A program made the translations under genes and the position numbers. A DNA stretch of 64,000 bases from Eucommia ulmoides. Its lineage: Eukaryota > Streptophyta > Magnoliopsida > Garryales > Eucommiaceae. Shown piece after piece: positions 46,931 to 58,027 of this stretch. How positions within the stretch are numbered: the first letter of the stretch is position 1; each line of letters begins with the position of its first letter. The stretch lies in NCBI GenBank assembly GCA_016647705.1, contig CM028327.1, forward strand, positions 11,107,726-11,171,725. The letters run 5' to 3'. Below the pieces are notes generated by a model, which was not told the origin of the DNA, did no database searches, and saw nothing but the letters and a program-made list of their open reading frames with translations.

Positions 46931-47246
46931 CTTTTGCAGCCCCCCCCCCCGCGTTCGGTCCAGACCTCTCTCGTTCTCGTCTTTTCTTGTCCATTTTGTT
47001 CCGAATTAACGCGTTTTTATTCCACTTCGAAAAATCTACAAAACCAAAAAAAAAAAAAAATAAAATAAAATAAATCAATTACTAATATTTAATTTACTTA
47101 AGAGATTAATAAAACTTAATTTAGCAGTATTAAACCACATAAATACGGTACAATCAAAACAAAATAAATAAAATAAAAAAAAGGTAACTCTAAAATAAAG
47201 TATAATTTTTTTGCGAGGAGGTCAAAAATGCCGTGTCTACATTTAT

Positions 47247-48770
47247 GTTCATTGTGATTTTATTTTATTTTTTTGCCTGATTTCTCCGTGAATCAATGGG
47301 TGGGGTGAATATTCGTTGCGATTCAGCGAACATTCAAACCAATTGTCTCGGCGTGGAATGCAGAAATGTTCATACCAATGTTTTTTGTTTTCCGATTGTG
47401 TTTATGAATGTTTTTGCATATATTGGGGGGAAAATTGTCCACACCGATCGTTTTTCATTGATCTTATTTAGCTTTTTGATTTTGGTGAATGTTCATAGGA
47501 AGCGTTTTTAATTAGGTTTGGGTTGGTGAATATTTTATACAAAGTATGTTTTCAATCTACGGGGGTGTTTTTTGTGAATGTTCATATAGAGGCTAGATTT
47601 GTTTTTATTTTTCATTTGTGAATATCCCCTTTGTTTGATTTTGTTGAGATCGATTTTTCAGATATGATTTTTTGGGGAGTTTTGGGTTGATTTTTATTTT
47701 GGGTTGAACATCCATGCTTTGTGTTTTATGATCGGAATGATTGAAGGCAGTTGCTCGGCAATCGATATGGCTAGGTTTTGATGATTTCACATTTCAATCA
47801 CTTTTGAATCTGTTGTTATTGATATTTATGATTGTTTATGCCTATTAGCTTGTTCAGATTTACGTGCAGTGAGAAAACAAATGGAGTTTTATATATGTTT
47901 GAATGTTTAATAAACTAGTTACACTACGGTTTGATTCGATTTGAATGTGTTATTTGTCGAATGTTAATCAGTTTTCATGGCCATTAGCTTGTTCAGATTT
48001 ACATGGATGGAGAAAACAAAAGGGTTTTAAGTTTGTTTGAATTCCTTGTTGATATTTCTAGAATCTTGAAATGTTCATACCAATGTTTTTTGTGTTTTTG
48101 GTTGTGTTTACGAATGTTTTAAATATATTGGTGAAAAAAATGTCAACATCAATCGTTTTTCATTGATCTTATTTAGATTTTTTATTTTGGTGAATGTTCA
48201 TAGGAAGCGTTTTTAATTAGGTTTGGGTTGGTGAATGTTTTATACAAAGTGTGTTTTCAATCTACTGGGGCGTTTTTTGTGAATGTTCGTATAGAGGCTA
48301 AATTTGTTTTGATTTTTCATTTGTGAATATCCCCTTCGTTTGATTTTGTTCATATCGATTTTTCAGATCTAATTTTTTGGGGAGTTTTGGGTTGATTTTT
48401 ATTTTGTGAATATTTCCCCAAAATCTGTTCAGATTTTGAATGTTCATTAGGTTTGGTGAATGTTCATAAAAACTTAAATGTATTTTTGCAGTGACCGATT
48501 TAACATTCATATGAACATTCACTATTTTTTCATTTCTTGTCCAAAAAATTTGAAAATCATCTCATTAGGAAGAGGAATTTGTGAATATTAATTTGATGTT
48601 TTTTGTTCACTTCTTAAACCTGGAATTCGATCACAGCAGCCCTTTCTTTGTGATTGGGTTTTATGTTTTTGGAAATTCTAACTTTCTATAAATAATGGCC
48701 ATGTATAAAACTCAATGAGAGTAGTTTGTGAATACAACATTAATAAAAGGGCAAATGTTAGGGACTATTT
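47247..48770. other. Intergenic with 338-bp repeats offset by ~705 bp
   Basis: This continues the sequence interrupted by the Tat insertion (possible intron or downstream part of the FHA locus). 47363-47700 and 48068-48405 are near-identical and begin GAAATGTTCATACCAATG. A shorter duplication (ATTAGCTTGTTCAGATTTAC) lies between them at about 47845 and 47985. GAATGTTC recurs throughout. No domain is recognisable. Confidence 0.7.
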
Positions 48771-50040
48771 TCTAAGAACTAAAAAATTTATTCAACTAGT
48801 TGATTGGTTATTTTTATAAGTTGTACACTTCTTAAGGTCTAAAAAATAAAAATCCCTTTAATCAATCATCTTTAATTATTCTCGTACCTAAATATATTAT
48901 ATATATATATTTTTTTAATCTATAACTATAAAAAGTAATATATAATAAAAAAATAAACTAATTAAATACAAATACAAATTTAAAAGAGTAAAATACATAA
49001 TTTTATTTCACCGATTTAAAAATATGGAGAAATTAATTAAATACAAACACAAATTTAAAAGAGTAAAATATATAATTTTATTTTACCGATTTAAAAATAT
49101 GGATATAAAAATTTATGTGAGATATTTTGAGATGAGTTGTTATTATATTATAGACGTTATATGATGTAAGATTATAAAAAAAAAATTAAAATAGTGTTTA
49201 ATCTGAAACATTGGATCTAAAGTTGATTCCACGGATTAAAATGTTTAAATTATAAAAAATATGTCCTAATTTATAGAATAGAAAATTCCACATTACTTTT
49301 ATGTGAATAAATGAACAATGGTGGATGGGAAATCCTAAACATGTACCAAATTAAAAAAGAAAAATTAAAAAAAAAAATACTTTATTTTTAATTCTATCTA
49401 TTAGAGTTTATAAAAACACTAATATTCCAATTAGGATTGTGTAGCCAATTACCGTTCTACTGCCACTAGTCACCATACTCCAGACATTGAATTCCAACCA
49501 CTGTTAGCCGTTGAAACTCCAGTTGGCAATCACTGAATTTTTTTAGTTATGTTTACCTAATTTTTTAATAATATTTTTTCAATATACTAATTCAATTAAA
49601 TTTCAATAATATAATTAAAAATAAAATAAAATATAACTAAAAATTATTTTAAAATATAAATAAAAATTAATTACACCTAACTAAAAAAATTCAACCATCC
49701 TATTAATCGATTATTACTAACAAACAAATACATAGTCAAGCAAAAAAGCATTTAGTTGAAATCATAAAATTTCATATAAATATCCCATGCTTCGTAGCCT
49801 CGTGGATATAGTTCAACTTCCATCTGGAAAAAAAAAAAAAAAAAACTCATATAAATAAAATAAAATAAAAATTATAAAGAGAGAGAATGGAAAAAACGAA
49901 ATTAGGAGACAAATTTTCAAGCAATTGATACTTTTAAAAGACTAAATTTCCACTTTCACCTCCTCGTGATTCATGCACTTCTTCTTTTGCCTCGTCGGGA
50001 GAAGATGCAGGAATAACTTCCTCTTCACTTCTTAAACCAC
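48771..50040. other. AT-rich intergenic region
   Basis: No gene supported. A ~60-bp direct duplication (CAAATTTAAAAGAGTAAAAT) occurs at about 48973 and 49048. Confidence 0.6.
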
Positions 50041-50146
50041 CTCCTCTCTCTCTCTCTATATATATATATACACGTACGTAGTACCTACATACGCATGCAC
50101 AGAGAGTGAGAGTGAGTTAGTGAGAGAGAGAAAGAAGACATGTACA

Positions 50147-50946
50147 ATGGGAGAGACAATGAAAATGAAGGATTTTTTCTATGATGTGATGAACGAAGAG
50201 TGGAACAAGGTTATCGAGAAATACGGCCAGAATGCGCCCGAAGGCCAAATATACCGGAAGGCGATGCTGACCGAAATGAAGACACCGCTTTGCACGTGGC
50301 GGTGTTACAAGACAAGCAGTGGGTGGCCAGGTTAATGGTCGACAAAATTCCGTCGGCAGAAGCCTCCGAAATCCTCTCCGTAGAGAACGACCTGGGCGAC
50401 ACTCCGCTCCATCTTGCCGCCTCAAGGGGTGTGTGGGACGCCCAGTTGTGCCGCCAAATGCTCGACCGCGTTTCCGCCCGTGACGTCAAGCGACTCATCC
50501 AAAAGCGGAACAAGAAAAACGAAACCCCTCTTTTCGTCTCCGTCTTCCGTGGCAATATAGAGGCTTATTGGATTCTCCGACCATGGAAAACTAAGGAAGA
50601 GGCCCCATTTTATCTTAATCTCTGCAGAAGCATGGACGGAAACACCATTCTTCACGCTGCTATTGCTGGAAAACACTTCAGTTAAGTACACTTTTTTTGT
50701 TTTTGTTTTTTTTTTGTTCCATTCCTTTTGCATTATCATTTAAAAACATAAATAAATAATATATTTGTAATTGTGCATGGATTTATTAGGCTTGGCATCG
50801 GAGATAATTGATGAATTTTCTGAACTAATTACGAAGACAAAGGAGAATAGGCATACATCGATTCATATTCTGGCAACAAAGTCTGATGCGTTTATGAGTG
50901 GGAAACACACCGGACGATTCGACACCCTTCTCTATCGCTGTATGTA
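50147..50946 (+). pseudogene. Ankyrin-repeat protein (ITN1/ACD6-like), truncated and frameshifted
   Basis: ATG at 50147 follows a CT/TA-rich leader and encodes MKDFFYDVMNEEWNKVIEKY. Around 50260-50275 the reading frame changes, and the second frame carries ankyrin repeats: EDTALHVAVLQDKQWVARLM, GDTPLHLAASRG, NETPLFVSVFRGNIEAYWIL and DGNTILHAAIAGKHF. A good intron (50681-50789, GTTAAGT...TTATTAG) joins to exon 2 (50790-50946): LASEIIDEFSELITK, then SIHILATKSDAFMSGKHTGR, a segment typical of plant ITN1-type proteins. These proteins normally end in a PGG domain with membrane helices and act in stress or salt responses. That part is absent: the sequence turns AT-rich after a possible donor GTAAAC at 50944. 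The frameshift and missing 3' exons indicate a broken gene. Confidence 0.8.
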
Positions 50947-51244
50947 AACATAAACAGGGTGTTTTTTTTTTTTTTTTTTTTAAGAAAATCGGTGAAAAAT
51001 CCATTTTTTTAAGTCTAATTAGTGAAAAAAAAAATTGTATTATTAAATTTTGATTTAATCCTTTAAGTTAGATTTCACTTATATTTTAGGCCCGCATTAC
51101 AAAAATTGTAGGGATATTACAGGGATTGTAGAGAGTCTTTTAGTGAGTACATTCGATTTTTATAGTGAATTCTGTTACATGTAATTATGTTAGTTACAAT
51201 TTCATAATTGTTACTTTTCACACATATTTGGACATTTTTAGTTA

Positions 51245-51341
<97 letters not shown>

Positions 51342-51812
51342 ATTTTTTTAATTACATATCAGAGACATCTAACTTAAAAGTTATATATTATTGAAACATG
51401 TAATTGAAAAATATAAAACTTTTTAGTTATATATCAAATAAATGTAACTAAAAAGTTACATATTATTGGAATATGTAACTGGAAAAAAATAAAAAACTAG
51501 TTACCTATAACTAATACAGTAATATTACATAAAAAATAATTACATGTAACTAACGCGTGGCTATCACATGAGTAAGGCTTCCGCCTTTTTAAAAGATATG
51601 GGATTAAATTAAAAGTTTTTACCACACGTAAGATTTTTGACCAATTAGAGTTTAAATGTAGGATCTCCCACCCATTGTCCCTTTTTTTTTTTTTTAAGCT
51701 TATTACAATTTATTTATTTCTTTTCATAGAAACTAGTTTAGACCCAAGTATTGTGTAGGCTTAAAAAAAATTATAATAAATTCTTAATATTGAAGATGAA
51801 ACACATATATAT
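50947..51812. other. AT-rich intergenic with long (TA)n microsatellite
   Basis: (TA)n occupies about 51248-51339. Motifs GTTACATGTAACTAA recur in both orientations on either side (51172-51210 and 51395-51555), which suggests a TA-expanded inverted-repeat MITE, but no clear ends are visible. Confidence 0.6.
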
Positions 51813-52959
51813 TGATAGGTGTAATTTATCTATTTATTCCCAAGTCAATTTTGGTAGATTTCGAGTATTTTTATAGCGTTTTAATATGTTTTAATACATT
51901 TTTATTTGTTTTGTTATAAATCAGGTGTTTGAGACTAAAAGGGATGAAAACGGGTTATAATCGAGCAAGTCGGTGGAGGAATGGTGGAGAAAAAGAGCAA
52001 AAATATCAATATTCAGAGCTTGTATCTAACGCTGCAGCGGTGAAATCACTGCTGCAGCGGTCAAAATGCAAAGAGTTGTTTTTCCACCACTGCAGTAGTC
52101 ACTAATCAGAAAAGGCTGCTGACTTCCCCACCGCTGCAGTGGTCCGACACCAAATCTTTTAAGATATTTTGGGATATTTTTGTTAAAATTTTGGAATCCC
52201 ATTTAATCCCATTTTTTCCCCCAAACACTAAGGACGTTTTTAGGAGTGTTCTTGAGAGCTCCAAGACATACCAAAGAGAGGAGATCACAAATTCAAGAGG
52301 GAACAAGATCGGAATAGAAATCACGGATGCGGAACCACCGGTTTATTACAATCTTGATATGCTTGTTATAGTATTAGGGTTGGTTTTGAGAATACGGGGT
52401 TTGACGCTCAGGAAAGGTAACCCCGAATTCAGACTAGGGTTTAAACACGACGTGACGATCTAATGACTCGGGAGGGCATTAGAAAGTATACAATCCGTGA
52501 GGTTGGGGTGAGACTCATGTGACCAAATGTCGTATAGACGCTCGAGAAGGACTTCAGTGTTGACGCGAAATCATATATTCATTCACTTTACACTCAAAAG
52601 TGGTAGTGAGTGAGATTTCAATACCTAGATTATCAGATAAATTTGAATGTCGTTAATATAAACAAGATTGAATCAAACACATATTAGTGAACGAAGTTAA
52701 TCCCTAGACAATAAATTCTCATAAACATCATATTAGTATTATAGTATCTTAGTTTAATTAGTTAATTAGTTTAGTATATTATTTATAAAACAAAAATATA
52801 AATTTAAGTCACCTAAATAAAGTTCAGTTATGATAATCGCAGTACTCAACAACCATCTAATCCAATCCATGTGGATACGACAACTCTAACTCTTCTCACT
52901 CTACTAAAACTTGACTTGTACACTTACTGTGAAAGTAGCAACATAATATTCCGCTACCA
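51813..52959 (+). mobile_element. Solo LTR, Athila-related
   Basis: It starts TGATAGGTGTAATTTATC and ends CCGCTACCA, parallel to the Athila LTR read in sense (TGATAGGTTG...CGACCA). Shared blocks include TGACTCGGGAGGGCATTAGA, ATCCGTGAGGTTGGGGTGAG, ACTCATGTG and AAAACTTGACTTGTACACTTA, in the same order as the minus strand of 16237-17707. It has its own palindromic block (about 52027-52143, CTGCAGCGGTGA...). No internal region follows. The flanking duplication is unclear because of TA repeats on the left. Confidence 0.75.
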
Positions 52960-53520
52960 CATATCATTTGATTATTTTGGTAGCAACATCCGGGAGCGAA
53001 TACATAAATTTTAGTGAATAATAGTGTTTTATAATTACCTAATATAAGTATACTATTAAAAATGACACAAATAATCATAAATAAAATTAACTTTTACTAG
53101 TACATAATAAAATAACAAACAAATAACCATAAATTGGGATTAGTTTTATCAATTTTTACAAGTCAAGAAATTTTAATTTAATTTAGTTTATATCGTATTT
53201 AATTTATTTTTTGGGTGAAAATATTTTTTGAATTGTAGTTATTTTTTAAAATAATTTAAAATATAGACAAAAAAAATTAAGTTAACTAAAAAAAAAAAGA
53301 AGACAAAATTGAGTGGGTACTTATTCTTTGATATATAAAAAAATAAACAATAAAAAAATTGTAAGAATTTACCAAAAGGATTGAAAAATGTATTCTTTAA
53401 CCTCATTTAAACCTTCTTTCTCCTTCCAGTTTTAAATATTAGTACTAGGTTTAGACTCGTGCATTATGCGGGTTTAAGAAAAAATTATTAAAATTTTAAT
53501 ATTAAAATATGAAACGCATA
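52960..53520. other. AT-rich intergenic region
   Basis: Nothing recognisable. Confidence 0.6.
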
Positions 53521-53950
53521 TGTAATACCCCGAAAATTCATATTTTTGAAAATATTATTTTATACAGTATAATATTTTTGGAATTGTTTTGTAAATTTAT
53601 TGTATAAATAATATTTGATAATTTTTAGGAGTTAAATGTTTATTTTAAATTGATTTTAGAAGTTTTGGGACTATTGTGTTGTTTAAAATATATTTTTAAA
53701 AAATTTTGGGATATAATTAATTTTTTATTTTATTTTAAGGGGCATTAAGTGTAAATCTGAATCCTTACCTATTAAGGAATCAGTTTTGGCCGTAAATAAA
53801 AAAAATAAAAAATAAAAAATTGCTAACCATATAGAGTATATATATTATCTATGAATATCTACACGTGGAGGCATAGGGAAAAAAAATTGTTCTTCAACAT
53901 GTAGAAAGAGATGTACATATGAAGAGTAAGGTTATCAAAGGGGTGGAAGG
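53521..53950 (+). mobile_element. LTR-B fragment, copy 3 (truncated)
   Basis: It begins TGTAATACCCCGAAAATTC and follows LTR-B copies 1 and 2 for about 230 bp, then more loosely to the LINE junction near 53950. The 3' part of the LTR is missing. No polypurine tract precedes it, so it may be a 5' LTR or solo LTR remnant. Confidence 0.7.
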
Positions 53951-53959
53951 TTCCATTTG

Positions 53960-56900
53960 TTTATAATGGCCCTCACTTTTTTGGTTCCAAAGAATGTGGA
54001 CCCTTCATGAGGGGTTTCTAGATGTTAAATTTGCTTGAAAATATTCTTACCTAGTACTTTAGTTCACTGTAGATTGAACATCAAAGCCACGAGGTTAGCT
54101 TTGAAAATTTGGAATTCTCATGTCTTCGGGAATATTTTTGTTGAATTAAATACTTGGAAGGATAAGGTTGAGGCCTTTGATAATATGCTCTAGTTCAATT
54201 GGGATTCTTCTGTGGCTGATTCATTGGCTCAATCTACAGCCGTTTATAATGATTGTCTTTTGAAGAAAGAGATTTTTTGGAAGCAAAAATTTCGAGATCA
54301 TTGGCTTGCAGAGGGTGATAGTAACTCCAAGTTCTTCCATACTTCTATTAAGATAAAAAAAATACGCACTTGTGTCTCTTTGAAATTCGTCATGAGGACG
54401 GATCCTCGTTGGCAGACCCATATACTTTTCATGCGGCAGCAATAAAGTATTTCTCAAATCTATATAATGTTGAACATATGTCATTTTCTGAATCCACTTT
54501 TATGAATATTCCCTTGGAAGTTACAGTAGTAGATAATTAGATGTTAATGCAACATTTTGAATTAGAGAAGATCAAGGCTACCCTTTGGTTAATTCCTGTT
54601 GATGGGGCATCGGGATTGGACTCTTTTTCTTCCAATTTCGTCCAAGCTACTTAGGATATTGTCAAGTGGGACATGCTTGAAGCAGCAAATAATTTTTTGT
54701 TGGGTGAGAAGCTACCTCAATCCTTTTCTAGCACTCTGTTGGTGCTTATTCCAAAAAAGACTCAATCAGCTTCTCTTAAAGACTTTAGGTCAATCAGCCT
54801 ATGAAAATTTTGCTACAAAATTTTCTCAAAGGCTTTGTCGATTCATTTAGCCAATATTCTCCCCAACATAGTTTCAAATCAACAACATAGCTTTGTAAAA
54901 GGTCATTCTATCCCGAAAGCAATTGGGTTGGCACAAGAACTAATCAAGGATCTGGGAAAAGATATGAGAGGTCGTAATGTGATGATCAAGCTCGACATGA
55001 TAAATGCGTATGACAAGTTAGATTGGTCCTTCTTAGTGGAGGTGCTTAAGAAATATGGTTTATGTTATGTTTGGCCTTTATCAAAGCGGTTAGTAACTGT
55101 TTCCAATGTCCTTCTTTTTCGGTTGTTTTCCAAAGAGTATATAGGGGTTAGTTTCAAGCGTCGAGAGGCCTCAGACAAAGGGATCTAATATCCCCTCTTC
55201 TTTTTATTCTTGCTCAGGAAGTTCTTAGTAAGGGTATCTACAAAGCTATGGAGGTTGATAGAGTTCAACCTTTTGTGACGAGAAGAGATTGCCCATTAAT
55301 CTCTCATTTAATGTTTGCTAATGATACTCTCATCTTTTGTAATGGTGGGTCGCGTAGTATGAGAAATCTTATAAGGGTTTTAGAAGATTTCCAAAGTGCT
55401 TTGCGTCAATTAATTAATTCACCCAAAAGTAATTACTTTTTGCATACTAATTGCCCTATTGTGTGAAAGATTGCTATTCATAATGTCACAGGTTTTCATC
55501 ATACCTTGCATCTATCTTGGCGTGCCATTAGTATACAGTCATCTCAAAGCGAGAGATTTTGGCACTTTAATTACTAAGGTGTCGAATAAAATTGAGGTAG
55601 TGTTCTTGATGAGCTGGAAAGGCACTTTGCTAATTTCTTTTGGGGGACAAAATGATAATGGCAAACGGAAGCATTGGATCTCGTGGGATAAAATCTATCG
55701 ATACATCAAGGAAGGAGGTCTTAGTTTGAGGAATCTTAGAGATATAAAACTTGCTTTCTCTTTAAAGCGTATATGGTCCTTACTAAATGGCAATTCATTG
55801 TGGTGTCAGTTTATGCATTCTAAATATACGAAAGGCCTTCATGTTTCTCTTTAGAAAGACCATCATGGTAGTTCGAAAATATAGAAAGATATAATAGCAG
55901 TTGAGGAGTCTTTCTAAGGATGTCTAGATGGAAAATCAGTGACGGCTCGTCGACGAGTTTTTGGCACGATGATTGGGGTCTTGGAATTCTTGCAACAAAT
56001 CTTTTTTGAACTGAATGTCTTTATTCTGTATATGATTACATGCAAGGTGACGAAGAGCTATTGTCTGATCTTGAGCTCGAGCTGCAGGATTTTTTACGCA
56101 ATTTTTTTCCTCTGTGTTCGTCAGAGTCTGATCGACTTGTCTGGCTACCGAACAAGAACGGTGATTTTTCTATTAAATCGGCGTGGCGTGCCATAGCAGG
56201 GGACGATCATGTTGGGGTTTCTTTGGGATCTCTTTTCTCGGTGTTATGGGGTCACAAGCTTCCTTTAAAAATCAAAATATTTTTATAGAAACTTATGCAG
56301 AATCGTGTGACGGTGGACTCAGTGTTGATGAAGATGGGCATCAATCTTGCCTTGGGTTGAAGTTGTTGTGCGACTCGAGCCCAATAAACTTCGCAGCATC
56401 TTTTTGTGGAGAACGAGATGGCGACCAAAATTTGGCAAACTTTCAATGCCTTTTTTAACATTCCTTGCTTCGATCAACCTCTATTATATAGGCTCACTCT
56501 TTGGTGGACTAGGTTGCGAAGTGGTTCTCAATTCCATAATTTGGGAGTGTTGGTCCCATCCTTAATCTGCTGGGAAATTTGGTTAAGTCGGAATAGAGCT
56601 ATTCATGACAAGGTGACAATGTCGCATGATTGTGTCATGTTCAAAGTGCGATCTTGGGTCTCTACTCTTAATCTTCGAGTTCCGGTTAAAATTGTTTCTT
56701 CTACTTTTGGGATCCATTCTATTTTGTTGTTGGGCTGTCCTTTGAGAGCAATCCAAGTTCGTCGCCTAATCCTTTGCGTTTGGACCCGTCCTCCAAAAGG
56801 ATACTTCAAGCTTAATGTAGATAGGGATCTTAAAAGGTCCACTTTGCATGCTTCTTGTGGTGGGGTTATTCGAGATCACAAAAGTGATATGCTTTTTGCG

Positions 56901-57330
56901 TTCTCTTCTCCTCTTTCAGTTCATTCAAGCTTTCTTGCAGAGTTACACGGCTTATTCATTGTGATTCAGAGGGCTCTCCTTTTGGGTTTCCATTCACTTT
57001 TTGTGGAAAGTAATTCACTGGCGCTTGTGCAAGCTATCAAAAAGGATTGTCCTATTTGGTCGATGACGGTTCTTTGGAATACCATTAGGTTTTACCTTTT
57101 TATCTTTTGATATTTCTATTTCTCACATCTATTGTGAATGTAACTTTGTGGCGGACTGTCTAGCCAATGTCACTACTAGTAGTGTTACTTTCTTTCATTT
57201 CGAAAGTTTCTTACCTCCTTCCGTTTGTTCGTTCTTACGGGAAGATCGTCAGGGGCTTCCTCGTCTTAGGATGTAATCATTCATTTTTCAATAAAATGCC
57301 TTAGTGGCCCTTTTCTTTTTCTTTTTTTCG
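53960..57330 (+). mobile_element. L1-type LINE, 5'-truncated, multiple stops
   Basis: Broken frames in the plus sense show the order of a plant L1 ORF2. First comes a pre-RT segment near 54080-54360 ([33 protein letters not shown]). The RT core is at 54835-55466 (SNQQHSFVKGHSIPKAI, VMIKLDMINAYDKLDW, LMFANDTLIFCNGGSR). A thumb and connector lie at 55459-55854, a zinc-binding-type NGDFSIKSAWRAIAG...WGHKLPLKIKIF at 56158-56285, and a C-terminal RNase H at 56800-57060 (YFKLNVDRDL, GGVIRDHKSDMLFAFSSPLS, AELHGL, VESNSLALVQ). The RT box reads AND instead of ADD and the third RNase H acid is Asn. AATAAA is at 57290-57295 before a T/A-rich tail. Endonuclease and ORF1 are absent. Confidence 0.85.
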
Positions 57331-58027
57331 TTTTTTTTTTTTTAAAAAAAAATTGTCATTTAAATGCAATTCTTTTTAAAAAAATAAAAAAGCGAACTTT
57401 TAATTTTGAATTTTTTTTATGAATAAATTTATAATTTTACTTATCCGTATGAATTAAAAAAAAGAATACTAGCAACTTTAACTTTGATAGTTATAAATAA
57501 TAAGTTAATAGTCACATACATACATACATACATATATAATTATGTAAAATAGGTCCAAAAAAAAGTTGACCTTTAGCTTTCACAAATTTTGAGGACAAAT
57601 ATGTAATTTTACATATGCAAATGAATAGTAAAAGAAATCTTCACTTATATAAAGGAAAGAATGTGTCATTGCACACGGATCTCTTTCAATTGATTCTATT
57701 ATTTTTCCTTCCGAAGTTTCCTTTGTCTTTCAATCATTAACTATGTAAACCTCCTTTATTAAAATTCACATTCTCTTTCTCAATCCCCAGCCCGTTGTCC
57801 CATTCTCAAATCCAACGACCAATGTGCCACACACCTCTATTAACACCGCAAGAAGCCATCACAGAACAATCATTCTTCGCCCCACTATTTGATTTGTTGA
57901 AATTTAAAATTATTTTTCTAAAATTTGTGAATTTTATAATCCATGTTTAATTTTTTTTTTAGGGTTAATTACACTTTGCACCCATACGGTTAGACTGAAT
58001 TGCACTTTGCACCTCTATGGTATTTTA
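57331..58027. other. AT-rich intergenic region
   Basis: No gene supported. GTTAATTACACTTTGCACCC (57964-57983) may belong to an older repeat that the next element entered; related sequence (TTACACTCCATGTGAATTAA) follows at 59452. Confidence 0.5.

Larger units (their letters stand above)
34184..47241 (-). mobile_element. Tat-lineage Ty3/gypsy retrotransposon
   Basis: Two LTRs (TGAACGCG...GTCTACA on the plus strand) and a perfect TTTAT duplication (34179-34183 and 47242-47246) bound 13,058 bp. Right to left it contains a 5' LTR, a TGGCGACTCC primer site, gag, a shortened pol start, RT, two RNase H domains, integrase, a repeat-rich 3' region, a polypurine tract and a 3' LTR. The second, archaeal-type RNase H marks the Tat group. 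Over about 210 compared bases the LTRs differ at about 5, so insertion is more recent than the Athila element. It is not autonomous: protease is missing, gag has a stop and RT is rearranged. It interrupts the FHA locus. Confidence 0.9.
44953..47241 (-). repeat. Tat 5' LTR (right)
   Basis: 2289 bp, 420 bp longer than the 3' LTR. It has seven units of the ~121-bp tandem repeat against four, a longer A run (46401-46435) and an additional hairpin (about 46819-46865). The duplication TTTAT follows at 47242. Confidence 0.9.

Noticed and set aside
50211-50739. Minus-strand open frames opposite the ankyrin gene
   Set aside because: Shadows of the GC-richer exon. The plus strand has recognisable ankyrin repeats and splice sites.
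51165-51377. Open frame of alternating Tyr-Ile
   Set aside because: Translation of a (TA)n microsatellite.
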